The notes beneath the pieces are model-generated. The model saw only the letters and a program-made list of their open reading frames with translations, had not been told where the DNA came from and made no database searches. A stretch of 64,000 nucleotides of DNA from Ascoidea asiatica (taxonomy: Eukaryota > Ascomycota > Saccharomycetes > Ascoideales > Ascoideaceae): positions 316,080-380,079 of the forward strand of contig BCKQ01000012.1 of the NCBI GenBank assembly GCA_001600695.1, written 5' to 3'. Positions 31,669-42,749 of the stretch are shown here, in pieces (the first letter of the stretch is position 1; each line of letters begins with the position of its first letter). The position numbers were made by a program, and so were the translations under genes.

Positions 31669-33375
31669 ATGTCTGTAATTGGTATATCTTTTGGTAATTC
31701 AACTTCTTCTATTGCAGTTGTTACTTCAGATGGTAAAGTTGATGTCATAGCTAATCCAGATGGTGAAAGAGCTATTCCATCTGCTTTATCTTATGTAAAT
31801 TCAGATGAATATCATGGTGGTCAAGCTATTAGTCAATTAGTTAGAAATCCAAAAAATACAATAACTCATTTTAGAGATTTTATTGGTTTACCTTTTGAAA
31901 AAATAGATCCAACAGTTTGTCAATTTTCTTGTAAACCAATTAATTTAAATGGTAAAGTTGGTTTTAAAATTTCAAAAAAAATAACTCAAAAAAAATCAAA
32001 TGATGATGAAAGTAAAAATGATATTGATGGTGATGAAGAAGAAATTACTGTTGAAGAAACTTTAACTATTGATGAAGTTGTAACAAGACATTTAAAACAA
32101 TTAAAATTAGCTGCTGAAGATTATATTGGTGAAAAAATTGAAAGTGTTGTAATGACAATTCCAACAAATTTTACTCAAGATCAAAAATTAGCTCTTAAAT
32201 CTTCAAGTGAAAAAGCTGGAATGAAAGTTTTACAATTTATTAATGAACCATCAGCTGCTTTATTAGCTCAAACTTCTAATTCAAAATCTTTAAAAGAAGA
32301 TAAATTATATGTAATTGCAGATTTTGGTGGAATAAGATCTGATTCTGCAGTTATAGCTGTTAGAGGTGGTATAATGACAATTTTAGCAACATCTCATGAT
32401 GAATTAGGTGGTGATAAATTAGATGAATGTTTAATGGAATTTTTTACAAAAGAATTTGAAAAAAAATATAAAGTTAATCCAAAAGAATCACCAAAATCAA
32501 TGGCAAAATTAAGAGATGCATGTATTACTGCAAAAAAAACTTTATCAAATGTTCAAACTTCAAATATATCTGTTGATTCTTTAGCTCAAGGTTATGATTA
32601 TAATTCAACAATTAATAGATTACGTTTTGAAGTTATTGCAAGAAATATTTTTACACAAATGACAACATTTATTGAATCAACTGTGAAAAAAGCAGGTTAT
32701 GATAATTTATTTATTGATGAAATTTTATTAGTTGGTGGTACATCATTTATTCCAAAAATTTCATCAAATTTAGAATTTATTTTCCCAGAAACAACAAAAA
32801 TTATTTCACCATCAATTGATTCAAAATCTATTGATCCAACTGAATTAATTGCTCGTGGTGCAGCTTTACAAGCTTTAATGGTTGAATCTTATGATGAAAA
32901 TGAAATTAATGAATCTTTACAACCAATTGTTTTAAATACTTTACATTTACCAAAAACTATTGGAATTTTAGATTCAAATAAAAAATTTCATCCAATTTTA
33001 TTTGCAGAAACTGCAGTTCCAATTAGAAAATCATTAAATTTAAAAATTTCTAAAAAAGGTGATTATTTAATTACAATTCTTGATGCAAAATCTCATATTA
33101 AAGAAACTAAAATAGAATTAAAAGAAAATGAAAAAAAAGATGATAATGATGATGATGAAAGTGATTGGTCAGATGAAGATGATGAACCAGAAATTAAAAG
33201 AGAAAAAGTTTATATTGATGAAACTAAATTAGCTGATATTGTTGTTAGTGTGGAAAATGATAATTCTTCAATTGAAATTATTCTTAGTGTTTTAAAAGAT
33301 GGTAAATTAGAAGTTGTTGGTAGAGAAGATAAAGTTGGTTCAGTTCCTGTAAAAGTTGAAATTTCATCTGAATAG
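31669..33375 (+). CDS. SSZ1: Ssz1, Hsp70-like subunit of the ribosome-associated complex
   Basis: Ssz1 (also Pdr13) forms RAC with Zuo1 and activates Ssb on nascent chains. The N-terminus MSVIGISFGNSTSSIAVV is the atypical Ssz1 nucleotide-binding start, in place of the canonical Hsp70 GIDLGTT. Then come NPDGERAIPSALSY, FINEPSAALLAQ, the VIADFGG phosphate-2 segment and LVGGTSFIPKI. The substrate-binding part is short and ends soon after the beta region, as in Ssz1. An acidic insert (DDNDDDESDWSDEDDE) is present near residues 485-505. Length 568 (S. cerevisiae 538). Confidence 0.95.
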   Translation: MSVIGISFGNSTSSIAVVTSDGKVDVIANPDGERAIPSALSYVNSDEYHGGQAISQLVRNPKNTITHFRDFIGLPFEKIDPTVCQFSCKPINLNGKVGFKISKKITQKKSNDDESKNDIDGDEEEITVEETLTIDEVVTRHLKQLKLAAEDYIGEKIESVVMTIPTNFTQDQKLALKSSSEKAGMKVLQFINEPSAALLAQTSNSKSLKEDKLYVIADFGGIRSDSAVIAVRGGIMTILATSHDELGGDKLDECLMEFFTKEFEKKYKVNPKESPKSMAKLRDACITAKKTLSNVQTSNISVDSLAQGYDYNSTINRLRFEVIARNIFTQMTTFIESTVKKAGYDNLFIDEILLVGGTSFIPKISSNLEFIFPETTKIISPSIDSKSIDPTELIARGAALQALMVESYDENEINESLQPIVLNTLHLPKTIGILDSNKKFHPILFAETAVPIRKSLNLKISKKGDYLITILDAKSHIKETKIELKENEKKDDNDDDESDWSDEDDEPEIKREKVYIDETKLADIVVSVENDNSSIEIILSVLKDGKLEVVGREDKVGSVPVKVEISSE

Positions 33376-33538
33376 ATTTTGTTTTATTTAGTTATTTTTT
33401 TTGCTCTTTTATATAATAATATTTATAAAAATATTTAATAAAATATATAAAAAGAATACCATTAAATTTATTTCACTGTTAAAAAGATATTAAATGATTT
33501 ATGTTTAGGCCGGGTATGGCTGTTTTTTAGGGCATAAT

Positions 33539-33567
33539 GTCCCGATCTTTGATTTCCAAATCGGGAC
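33539..33567. other. Perfect hairpin downstream of SSZ1
   Basis: GTCCCGAT (33539-33546) and ATCGGGAC (33560-33567) form an 8-bp stem around a 13-base loop, about 165 bases after the SSZ1 stop. Possible 3' UTR structure or a palindromic binding site. Confidence 0.45.
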
Positions 33568-35100
33568 GACTTGAAAAAGTAAAAAACACAAAAAAAAGTA
33601 ATTTGAATCAGTTTTATTTAAAGCTCGGTTAAAATGTTGTAAAAAAAAAACATTTATGAGCTAATAAGTAAATTATAAAAATTATTAGCTAACTTTCAGG
33701 CATGAGAGTGATTATAACTTGTAAAATTAATTATTTCAAATAGAGTCTTAAACATAAACAAATGAGAACTATTGTAATACGAGGGCTAATTAGGTAAATT
33801 TGAAATGTGTTAAAAGAATTAGTAATTAAATTAAAATGAAGTAACCTTTGAACATTAATTTACATGGTTTTTTAGACTAACAAAAAAAGGGAAAAAAAGA
33901 TTAACTAACATTTAAATATTGTGTAAATAAAGCTTTGAATAAAATTTAATAAACCACAACCCAGAAATTGTAAATAATAAAATAAAAAAATATAGATTTA
34001 AAAGTTCACAATTCAATATATTACGGCTGGTAATCTATTGTTTTAGGTTATTAATTTTAGAATAATAATATATTTTTATTACTATTATTATTGTTTCAAT
34101 TTTTTCAATTGTTTACATGATTCAAATATTTAACTTTTCAATTGTCTAAGATAAATATTTTAGATTCATTTTCAATTTTAATCACTATTTATCACCTTTT
34201 TACCTTTCTGTAGTAACAAGAATGTAAATCATCTACTGAAAGGGGTTTAAACAATGAAAAAATGTTTGAAAAACATAGTGATTACAAAAAAAATAGGCTT
34301 TTCCTACAACAATTTTTCTTAACATTTAGTTTTTTTTTAAAATTAAACAAAGAATAAAAATGAAGATTTAAATAATTTCGTAAATAAAATAGATTGAAAT
34401 TTTGTAAATTTTTTTTTTTTGCAAATAAACTGAAGATTTACAATTTTAATTTCTAGTGTTAATAGTAAATTCTTTTGGCCTTTGTCTAATAAATTTCAGT
34501 TTTCCTTAACATTTTGTTTGAATTTAATTCTGATAAAATGATTTTTTTATCAACCTCTATTTTGGAGATAAACTAAAACTAGATTTTAATTATTGAAACT
34601 TAGGTCAATTGAATGATTTACCATGATACTTTGGATAAAGCTTTAGTGATATTATATGGGAGAGGCTGGTAGTTTATGTCCTGAGGTAAAAAAGGGATAC
34701 ACGATGTAAGATTCTCAACGATCCTACTCACCAAATACGATAATCAATATCACCACGTGTCGACGAGTTAATAAATAGCAGCTCAAAATGCTTACTAGTA
34801 AAAACCAAAGGTACAACCAACGAAGTGTAACAAAAAAATGGGGGGTGATCCAAAAAATTAGATTTATTATTTTAATTTTACTGTTTAATATATTGATTTA
34901 AAATCTTTTATTGTTTATTAAGTTTTACCACTTAAAATTGCATTTTTGTTGCTTAATTAATTCAGATAAATTATAACAATAAAAAAAGAAATATAAGAGT
35001 ATTTATATAAAATTCAAAGGCATGCATGTTAAAAAAAGAGTTGTTTAGATTGTACTGAAACAAGTAAAAACTAAATGTTGAAATTGTAAAATTGATAAAT

Positions 35101-35270
35101 GTAACATTTAAAGATAATTGTTGCAATTTTGAACTTAGAAATAGTAAAACTGATAAATAATTGTTGAAATTGTAAACTTGTAAATAGTAAAACTGATAAA
35201 TAATTTTTGAAATTGTAAACTTGTAAATAGTAAAACTGATAAATAATTTTTGAAACTGTAAGCTTGATCT
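35101..35270. repeat. 43-bp minisatellite
   Basis: Consecutive units begin GTAAAACTGATAAATAAT at 35144, 35187 and 35230, an exact 43-base period, with a more diverged unit before them (from ~35086). Each unit carries TTGAAATTGTAAACTTGTAAATA. Confidence 0.8.
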
Positions 35271-35443
35271 TTGGTGGTAATATTGTAGAAGCAAAATTGT
35301 TGGATTTTGAGGCTGAAAATGTGGAAGACACCACTAATTTATTTTGCCTGCAAATGATGGATATACGTGTAAGCGCATCAATTGGGCATGCTGATGCTAA
35401 ACCATGGACCTATGAAACTAAAGTAGTGAAAAATGGGCAGTAG
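35243..35443 (+). pseudogene. Relic reading frame of unknown origin
   Basis: A 66-codon frame between TAA (35240-35242) and TAG (35441-35443), without an ATG at its beginning, encodes a mixed-composition peptide including GGNIVEAKLLDFEAENVED and IGHADAKPWTYETKVV. Its balanced amino-acid use contrasts with the Asn/Lys/Ile-rich translations of random local DNA, so it looks like a fragment of a former gene. I do not recognise the family. Confidence 0.3.
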
Positions 35444-35744
35444 TGGTTGTTTTTATGAGAAATTTAATATTTGGATTGTGAGACTGGCCACTGGACCAAG
35501 GAGGTGTTATTATTGATTTGTAGGAGATAGTATGTAAAAACTAACATATAAGTTTGAAACAAGTTTACTGGGAGGAGATCCATAAAGATGGCATCGATTT
35601 GATAAAACAATTAAGAAAGGTTAATGGATAGGCTAGGACGAAAGATTTACCGAAATTGAAACCGTTAACGGATAAATAACAAATGGAAGTAAGTGATTTT
35701 AATTTAATTTAAATCGCTTCCCTACAACGAGATTTTACAAAGGG

Positions 35745-35861
35745 ATGTCCCAGAAAATGGAGCAATTTCTTTCACATCGACCAAAACACGTTGTAAAACC
35801 AGGGCAAGTCTCTAAAAATTTAAATGTAGAAAATAAAACAGCATCGGCCAAAGAAGTTTAA
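35745..35861 (+). CDS. Short gene-like frame, 38 codons, unknown
   Basis: ATG at 35745 to TAA at 35859-35861 encodes MSQKMEQFLSHRPKHVVKPG and then a short Asn/Lys tail ending AKEV. The frame is also open 14 codons upstream. Composition is protein-like, but there is no known domain and the neighbourhood is decayed. It may be a relic related to the 35243-35443 fragment. Confidence 0.22.
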   Translation: MSQKMEQFLSHRPKHVVKPGQVSKNLNVENKTASAKEV

Positions 35862-36239
35862 CATGTTTTTTTTTCTTGCATTTGGTTCTAAATCAAGAGA
35901 TCCTGGTAATTACTGCTTACTTCATTATCAAAATACATATTCCTAGGATACAAATTTGTACACAAGGTAAGGCCTTCATAAAGATCTTATATCTTTCATA
36001 TTAACTGAATAAAACATATCAAATAATTTTCATGAAATTAATGATGGTTGCACTGCCAAATCTACTGACACTCCTTTTCATAAAATTTAATTGAAGCAAA
36101 TAGCACTTTCTTCTCAGAGCTAATTCACTTATTCACGTATAAATGAGTGAGAAACAAGTTACAACTGCTGTTATTCCTATTTTAATATTAATAATTTTGT
36201 ATGAGTTGAAATTTTTATACATGTGTTACATGTAATTTT

Positions 36240-36500
36240 TCAGATGAGCAAACTGTTACCCTTTTATCAGTGTTTGGTGTGCATAGCTCTGCTCACGCAC
36301 CTCAACGTGGATATACGCTTGTGTCCTGTTCTTTTTTTGACCTCCAGCTACAACACAACGCTATAACCAACAGTAACAGTACGGGAGAGGTTCTTGTCAC
36401 AGTATGATCGACCACATTTCGGAGGTGCGGCCAGTGCGTCTGATAGTGACGCTATTGGCTTAACAAACCTGGAAGACAGTCGGTGTGTAGCTGCTTTAGT
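36240..36500. other. GC-balanced island of unknown origin
   Basis: A block of near-balanced base composition in a strongly AT-rich desert, ending about 220 bases before the retrotransposon. No ORF, tRNA or LTR boundary could be matched. It may be an old insertion or a structured RNA. Confidence 0.35.
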
Positions 36501-36719
36501 GCTTAATTTAACTCCTGGATTTATTCTAGACTCTGTGTATTTCGGTTTATCCGATTCTTAAAATCAAACTTTCAGTTTGAACAACCTAAATCTCTACTTT
36601 TGGCTAGGATTATCAAATTAGCCTCTTTAATCAAAATCGACTTCATCGGTCAGAAAAATATAAAGTTAAGCACAGCGGATATTAAAAATAAATACAAAAT
36701 CCGGGTTCAAGGATTTGAC

Positions 36720-36723
36720 TGTG
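36720..36723. repeat. Target-site duplication TGTG (left)
   Basis: The same four bases flank the other end of the element at 43240-43243. Confidence 0.7.
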
Positions 36724-37213
36724 TGATTGTAGTTCGAACGAAATATCTAATTATTATTAAGAAGATATCTAATTCAAATTATAAACAATTGTTAATTAAA
36801 ATATAAAATATATAAAAATTATATAAAAAATATGGGAGGTAAGTGCCCTATTTATATTAGTGGAAAATAGGAGCGGGTAACCCATATTAAGAATAAATTT
36901 GTAAATTTAGTATGTGAAAGTTCACTTCCCATACGTAAGAAAAGAAATAGAATAAAGTATTGTTCTAGAAGACACTACGTCTTTTTAAGAACAAACACGA
37001 AGATTCCAGTACATTCGAGATGCACACAGAACTTTGAAGAAAGAATAAATAATGCAGACCCAGAACGTTCTAGTACATTTAACATGCACACGGAAGTTCT
37101 GAGAACGCAATAGAATGTAGTCGTAGAACAAACTATGCAATCTTAGAAAGTCTAAGAATAGCCTAGAATATTCGAAGACAATTCTAATAAAAGAATCAAA
37201 TGATTAACAATCA
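36724..37213 (-). repeat. 3' LTR of the Ty3/gypsy element
   Basis: 490 bases, ends TGATTGT and ACAATCA (perfect 7-base inverted ends). Aligned by eye with the other LTR it has ten substitutions, no indels, and seven positions that are N in the partner. Eight of the ten changes fall in the first ~45 or last ~25 bases. Confidence 0.92.
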
Positions 37214-38516
37214 AATAGCCCCACGTTTCCAAACCGAAGGCCCTTGAGATTTCAGTTAATCTTGATCTTTCACCATTTAGTAATTTTTTAGAATGATTGA
37301 AAAAATTTTTAATTGGATGCTTATCGTCAGTCAAAGCAGGAATTAATCTATTACCATTTACTTTATTTTTAATATCATCACCGTTTAGAGTAGAAAGTTT
37401 GTAAACATTATTATCAAAAACCTTTTTCACAATATGTGGACCATCATAATATGGTTCTAATTTGTGTTTTCTAACTCTTTGTCTTAAAACCTAATCACCT
37501 ACTTCAACAACTTTAATGAATGCTTTGTCTCCTTGAAGGTTCTTTTTGGTATTTGCAATGTTCCATTTAATTTTGGAATGTTCCTTTTTTTTTTTATTTA
37601 GCTTTTGAATTTGTAAGACTCTTAATTGAGTAGCTTCTTGATCTTCGGCATCTGTAGGTTCTCTTGCATAAGGTTGCATATTATTGCTTGAACCTGAATA
37701 TACACCAAAAGCTAAAAAGTAAGGTGAAAACCCATATTTTGACTTTCTTGACCTTTATTGAATTAATGCAGCATTGATAAGGAGGTCCCATTCTGAGGAA
37801 ACATTCAAATGCAATAAAATTTGTTTGAATAAACCATTAAACTTCTCACATTTACCATTAGTCTCTGGGTGATATGGAGTGGGTTTGCGACATTTGATTC
37901 CTAAGGAATCTAATTTCTCAATAACATTATTTGCAACAACACCAGAACCATTATGCATAATTATTTCTTTCATTTGACCATGGTTAGTGACGATAGTTTG
38001 AATTTAATTTAAAACATGTAACGAGCTAGTATCTGGTGTTGCAGCAGCATAAGCATAATCTGTACCATAATCAATTGCAGTGATACAAAATTTATTTCCA
38101 GATGAAGTTTTTTGAAAAAGACCAATATAATCCATCCCCCATCTTGAGAAGGCTGTTGCACAAGGAATTGGAGTTAATGTCTTAGAAATAGCTGATGGCT
38201 TTTTCATAAGCTGACAATGAGGACAAACTCTAATAACATCTTGAAATAATAGAATACTATCAGGATGAAAGTATTTTTCATTTACCATGTTTTCTAGATT
38301 TCCAATGGAACAGTGAGAATTTGAAAGATGAATTTTTTCAGAGGCTTCCTTAAACTTATCTTCACTTAAAACAATAGCTAAACGATCTTTGACTCTAATA
38401 TGTAGTTCATTATCATAGAAAATAAAGTTAGCAAAGATAAATTTAGAACTCATATTTTTAGGAATTTTTTTATTTTGAAAAAATTCTTTAATTCTAATAA
38501 GATCGACTTCACACAA
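37152..38516 (-). pseudogene. Integrase region of pol, three nonsense codons
   Basis: A single frame runs from 38516 to 37152, interrupted by TAA (38004-38006), TAA (37755-37757) and TAG (37491-37493). The zinc-binding HHCC module is recognisable: HLSNSH ... VCPHCQLMKKP. The catalytic core begins RWGMDYIG and AIDYGTDYA (first Asp). The expected second Asp in the TDNG-type motif is His (MHNGSG), while the PYHPETNG...CEKFNG segment with the Glu is kept. The C-terminal GPY/F-like part (YYDGPHIV, VYKLSTL, VNGNRLIP) follows and the frame runs about 60 bases into the LTR. Nonfunctional as read. Confidence 0.85.
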
Positions 38517-39043
38517 ATCCTTAATTGATTGGATGGTTTTAATCTGAGTTTCAGTTTCATTAAGTTCATCATTAATGTCTCATTTGGTTTTTCATCAACC
38601 AAATCAGTCCTTCTTGATAGTAAATCAGGAACCACATTTTGTTTTCCAGGCTTATATTGAATATCACAATCATAATGTTCGATGATTTCAATGAGTTTCC
38701 TAACTCTTTTTCCAGGATCTGATTTAGTTCTAATATATTGACGAGATTCATGATCGGTTCTAACAATAATTTTGCATCCTTCAATATATTTTTGAAAATG
38801 AATCAATGAATAAACAACAGCTAAAAGTTCTCTCTCTTGAGCAGAATACTTTTGTTGTGTTTTTGAAAATTTTCTTGATTCAAAAGCAACAGGATATAAT
38901 TGGATCTTTCCAGTGTTCCCATTTTTATAGGGTTGGAGTAATACACAACCTAAAGCAAACTCAGAAGCATCAGTTTCTAAAATTGCAACTCTCTCAGGAT
39001 CAAATGCTTTTAAACCAGGAGCAGTAGTTAATGTTTGTCTCAT
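38450..39043 (-). pseudogene. RNase H region of pol
   Basis: LETDASEFALGCVLLQ, then ESRKFSKTQQKYSAQERELLAVVYSLIHFQKYIEG and VRTDHESRQYI mark a gypsy-type RNase H with its acidic residues intact. DLLSRR follows. After about 38580 the reading that leads into the integrase is in another phase, so there is a frameshift between the two domains. Confidence 0.85.
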
Positions 39044-39240
39044 TGATGTAAAGCATTCAATTTGAGAAGGTTTTCATTCAATTTTTGTTCCTGGTTTAGG
39101 AGACCCAACCAATAAATCTGTAAGTGGGATCATTTCTTGAGAAAAATTTGAGATAAATTTTCGGTAATATGAGCATAAGTTAATGTAACCTCTTATATCA
39201 CTAATTGATTTTTGTAATGGCCAATTTAAGATTTTCTCGA

Positions 39241-39461
39241 TCTTTGTAGGATCAGTTTTTGATTCCTTCTGACGAAATAATATGTCCTAAAAATTTAACT
39301 TCTTTGCAAAAGAATTTTGACTTCTTCACATTTAATTGAAGTTTTTCTGGATCTTTGTAGGATCAGTTTTGATTCCTTCTGAGGAAACAATATGTCCTAA
39401 AAATTGAACTTCTTTGCAAAAGAATTTTGACTTCTTCACATTTAATTGAAGTTTTTCTTTT
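39241..39461. repeat. Tandem ~111-bp duplication inside reverse transcriptase
   Basis: 39241-39351 and 39352-39461 are near-identical direct copies, with a few substitutions and one base missing from a T run in the second. The duplication plus length change throws the RT frame off after GHIVSSEGIKTDP. Confidence 0.85.
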
Positions 39462-39781
39462 TCAAGTTGAGTAAGGACCTCATTAACTTGATCAATATGA
39501 TCTGCTTTATTATGGCTGTAAATAATTATATCATCAACATAAACCATAACATAAGGTAGGTGGCCTAAAATTTTCATCATAAATGACTGAAAGGTATAAG
39601 TACCATTGACTAAGCCAAAAGGCATGACATTGAATTGATAATGACCTGAATTGGAAGAAAACGCAGTTTTAGCTTTACTATCATTATCTAAAGCAATTTG
39701 GTAATAGCCGTTTTTCATATCCAAACAAGTGAAGTATTTAGCACCATTGAGTTTATTAAGGCAAATATCTATAGATGGCAA
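39332..39781 (-). pseudogene. Reverse transcriptase palm region of pol
   Basis: It contains LDMKNGYYQI, AFSSNSGHYQFNVMPFGLVN and the catalytic YVDDIIIYS, followed by GHIVSSEG. These are classic gypsy RT blocks. The upstream finger part (CVDYRKLK) is in the preceding frame, and the downstream part is disrupted by the tandem duplication. Confidence 0.88.
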
Positions 39782-41049
39782 AGGAAAATAATGCCTAACA
39801 CTAATAGCTTTAATTTCCTATAATCAACGCAAACTCTATAAGTTCTATCATCTTTTGGAACAAGAACTAATGGAAAGTTGCAACCACTTTTGGTTTCAGA
39901 AATTAATCCAGCTTCTAGATTTGATTTAACAAATTCATCAATGAATTTTTGTTGAAGAGGACTATAGTTGTAACTTCCAATATAAATTGGTGTTTCAGAA
40001 GTTGTTTCAATAGTGTGTTTAAACAGTCTTTCTGGAGGTAATCTTGGAGTTGAATCATTTAAGTAAGAGTATTTCTTAAGATCAAACACTTGTTCCTCAT
40101 TTGACTTTGATGTTGAGACATAAAATTTTTCTAATTCATCAACTGTTTCTGGACTCAAAATACACTTTTTATCTTGGTTAAAAAGCATAATTGAAAATCT
40201 ATCACTACCTTTTGCACAAAATTTATGGTCGTAGAGAAATCTACTTCCAATAGTAATATCGAAAGCTTTTGTTGAACTTTCTGGCAAAACAACACATTTA
40301 ATGTCAATTAAACCAAAGTTTTCAATGAATAGTGGTAAAATGACATCATTCTTGACTATCATTGTCCCTGTAAAGCCATGGATTGTTGAAGGCTTACGCT
40401 GTAGCATTTTGATTTCCAAGCCTTTTAAGGATGATTCAAAAACATAGTTGGATTCAGCACCAGTATCGAAAAGAATTTTTATCTTTTTATCATTAACAGA
40501 AAAATTGAAATATCTATTAGGAAACTTTTTGTTGTTGGTGTTAATTAATCTAAAATGTTCATCGTCAGAAAAGGATTTTGAGGTCAGTTCCAGCTCTGAC
40601 TTTTCAGATTGGTCTTCCTCCACTCCTTCTTCAGCAATTCTGTAACTAGACTTCTTGTCATATTTGTTTTTGTATCTAGAATTGGAATTACCTTTTGATT
40701 TTCTATTTGCAGCTTCGGTTTCAGCAATTGTTTTGTATTTTCTATACCAGAAACAAGTATTTCTGAAATGTCCTGGAAGATTACAGAAATCACAAGTTTT
40801 GGTTGTGGAACCAATTGCATTGAAGTTTTCCTTTGAGTTTGAATCAATAATTGATTCAAGATTATTGAACTTATAAATATCATTGTCAATAATAACTTCA
40901 TTTGAAACAGCTGTAAAAACATCTGTTGAACTGAACAAGTTAAGTAATTTGTTGAACAATTCAATAGTTGTTTTGGATGGAAATTTTGTTTCCCATTGAA
41001 TTTGATGAGGAAATTCATTTTTAATTTGAGAAATAATTGTTGATCTCAT
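39769..41049 (-). pseudogene. Gag nucleocapsid, protease and start of reverse transcriptase
   Basis: A CCHC zinc knuckle (CDFCNLPGHFRNTC) belongs to the nucleocapsid. An aspartic protease motif ILFDTGAESNYVF is followed by its flap and second-strand region. The reverse transcriptase begins with LVPKDDRTYRVCVDYRKLK. Gag and pol thus appear fused in one frame over this stretch. The frame is lost before the palm domain. Confidence 0.85.
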
Positions 41050-41094
41050 GAAAGTACTAGAAACAGCATTTAAAGGAACACTTTCATAAGAATT

Positions 41095-42081
41095 TCAAAA
41101 TCTTGTAATATAATCAACAACTTTTTCATTTTCAGAGGGTTTAATTTCTTTGAATTTTTGAATTAAAGCTCTATAATTTTGATCTGTGTCTATGCCTCCG
41201 AGAATGAAAGCACAGGCAGCGGGCCATGAAGGGTTTTTTAAACCATTTCTTGCAATGGTCCTAATGAAATTAATCCATTCTAAATTCATAGATTCTGGAA
41301 TATAGTTATAAAGATTTATACCGCATAAATCATATCTTAACCTATTCATTTTGAAGTAAGTTTCAATAGATTGTAATTTTAGAATTAATTTTCTATCTTG
41401 TCTACCTTCAATAATTAAATTTTGTTTTAATTTTGGTGGTTTTGAAGTANCATCCATACCAATACCAGAAGTATCTCTGTTTATTGCCATACCTGGCCAA
41501 AGTAAAACACTTTCAACCTTCGGATTCTCCCAAGCAGCAGACTCAATCTTTATTTCATCAGATTTAATTTGATTGAGATCATATCNCCAGTTATTAACNT
41601 NATTCAGTTCAGTGAANATGTTCTGGTTATTTTGTTTGGGTGCTTGAAAACCTTGTGCAAGCTTTTGAACTTTTGGAGCAGCAGCTGGTATAGTTGGTGA
41701 TTTAAAAATTTCTTCTTTGATTTTGTCTTCAGCTTCAAAAAATCTAGTATTATCAGCATCATCAGTAGTATTGACATTTGGATGAGCAGCAACATTTTTA
41801 TCAGCTGTAACACTAGTTGTGGCTGAAGCAGAATCATCGTCTTGTTTAATTTGAGGAACAGGATCATTGATTGTAGAAGTTTTAGATAACGACGATGTAA
41901 TGGATTTAAGCATATCGTTAATAAAATCTATATCCAATGTTTGATTTGTAATTGTAGATCTTAAATCATGAAAATGCTTACTGTATTTAACAGTATTTGA
42001 ATCTTGATTTTTAAATCTTTCACTAACCTCACAGCTTAGTTTGTTCATTGATTCAATAAATGATGTAGTTTGTTTATCCAT
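41095..42081 (-). pseudogene. Gag capsid region
   Basis: A 328-codon frame with several codons ambiguous because of N bases. The N-terminus is hydrophilic and a Ty3-like capsid segment lies near the end (NPSWPAACAFILGG, YRALIQKFKEIKPSENEKVVDYI). An ATG-ATG pair with coding-like sequence about 70-80 bases upstream (near 42155) in another phase suggests a further frameshift at the Gag start. Confidence 0.75.
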
Positions 42082-42749
42082 TGTAGAAATGTAACTTCAT
42101 TTAAGGCAATGTTGTCATTAAATTTTTTGGATAACGATTTAACAGTTTCAGTCATCATTATATTTTTTTTAGTTAAAATAATGTTGATTATTTTTAGTTA
42201 TGATTTTAAAAAATGATTTGCTTTTGGAAATTATGTTTATTTTTTTTTTTTTTTTTCTTAAGTTGAATTTAATAGAATACTATAATTAAGAAAAAACGAA
42301 TAAAAAGTAATATTAGTTGAAGTATTGGTAGTATAAATAATTGGAAATAGAAAGTAATATTAAAGAAAATATATTAGTAGATTCTCTTATTGTCCTATCA
42401 CTTCCACACAATATAAAATTGGTTTTAATTTTTATCTTGTGATTAGACGAAAACTAGGATTTCAAACCATGAGATAACTCAATGCGGATTAAATTACTAC
42501 TATTCACTAATCCATCCGAAGCACCATAAAGCTAAAAACAATGCTTTATAACGGCCAGAATTGTCCTAAATAATAGAGGAAAGAATTAGCTGTCAGAGGA
42601 ATAATCACTTTCCGAGATCCCTCTTTTGTCAGTATAATAATAAAAGACTTAAAGTCGTACTTAGACTTACCTCGGAAGATAGAAAACAATAAAAAAAAAA
42701 AATTCTTATCTTTAATAAGGAATTGATACTCGAAATTTATAAATAAATT

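Larger units (their letters stand above)
33376..36719. other. Gene-poor region left of the retrotransposon
   Basis: 3.3 kb without a recognisable gene. It contains a perfect hairpin (33539-33567), a 43-base minisatellite (35101-35270), decayed reading frames (35243-35443, 35745-35861), a CACGTG at 34754-34759, and a GC-balanced patch (about 36240-36500) quite unlike the AT-rich surroundings. The mixture of compositions suggests relic insertions. Confidence 0.5.

Noticed and set aside
36690-36723. GGTTCAA near the left LTR as a tRNA B box, hence a Ty3 target
   Set aside because: It lies in an AAATCC/GGATTT inverted repeat with an 8-base loop; no T-stem, anticodon arm or A box can be built around it.
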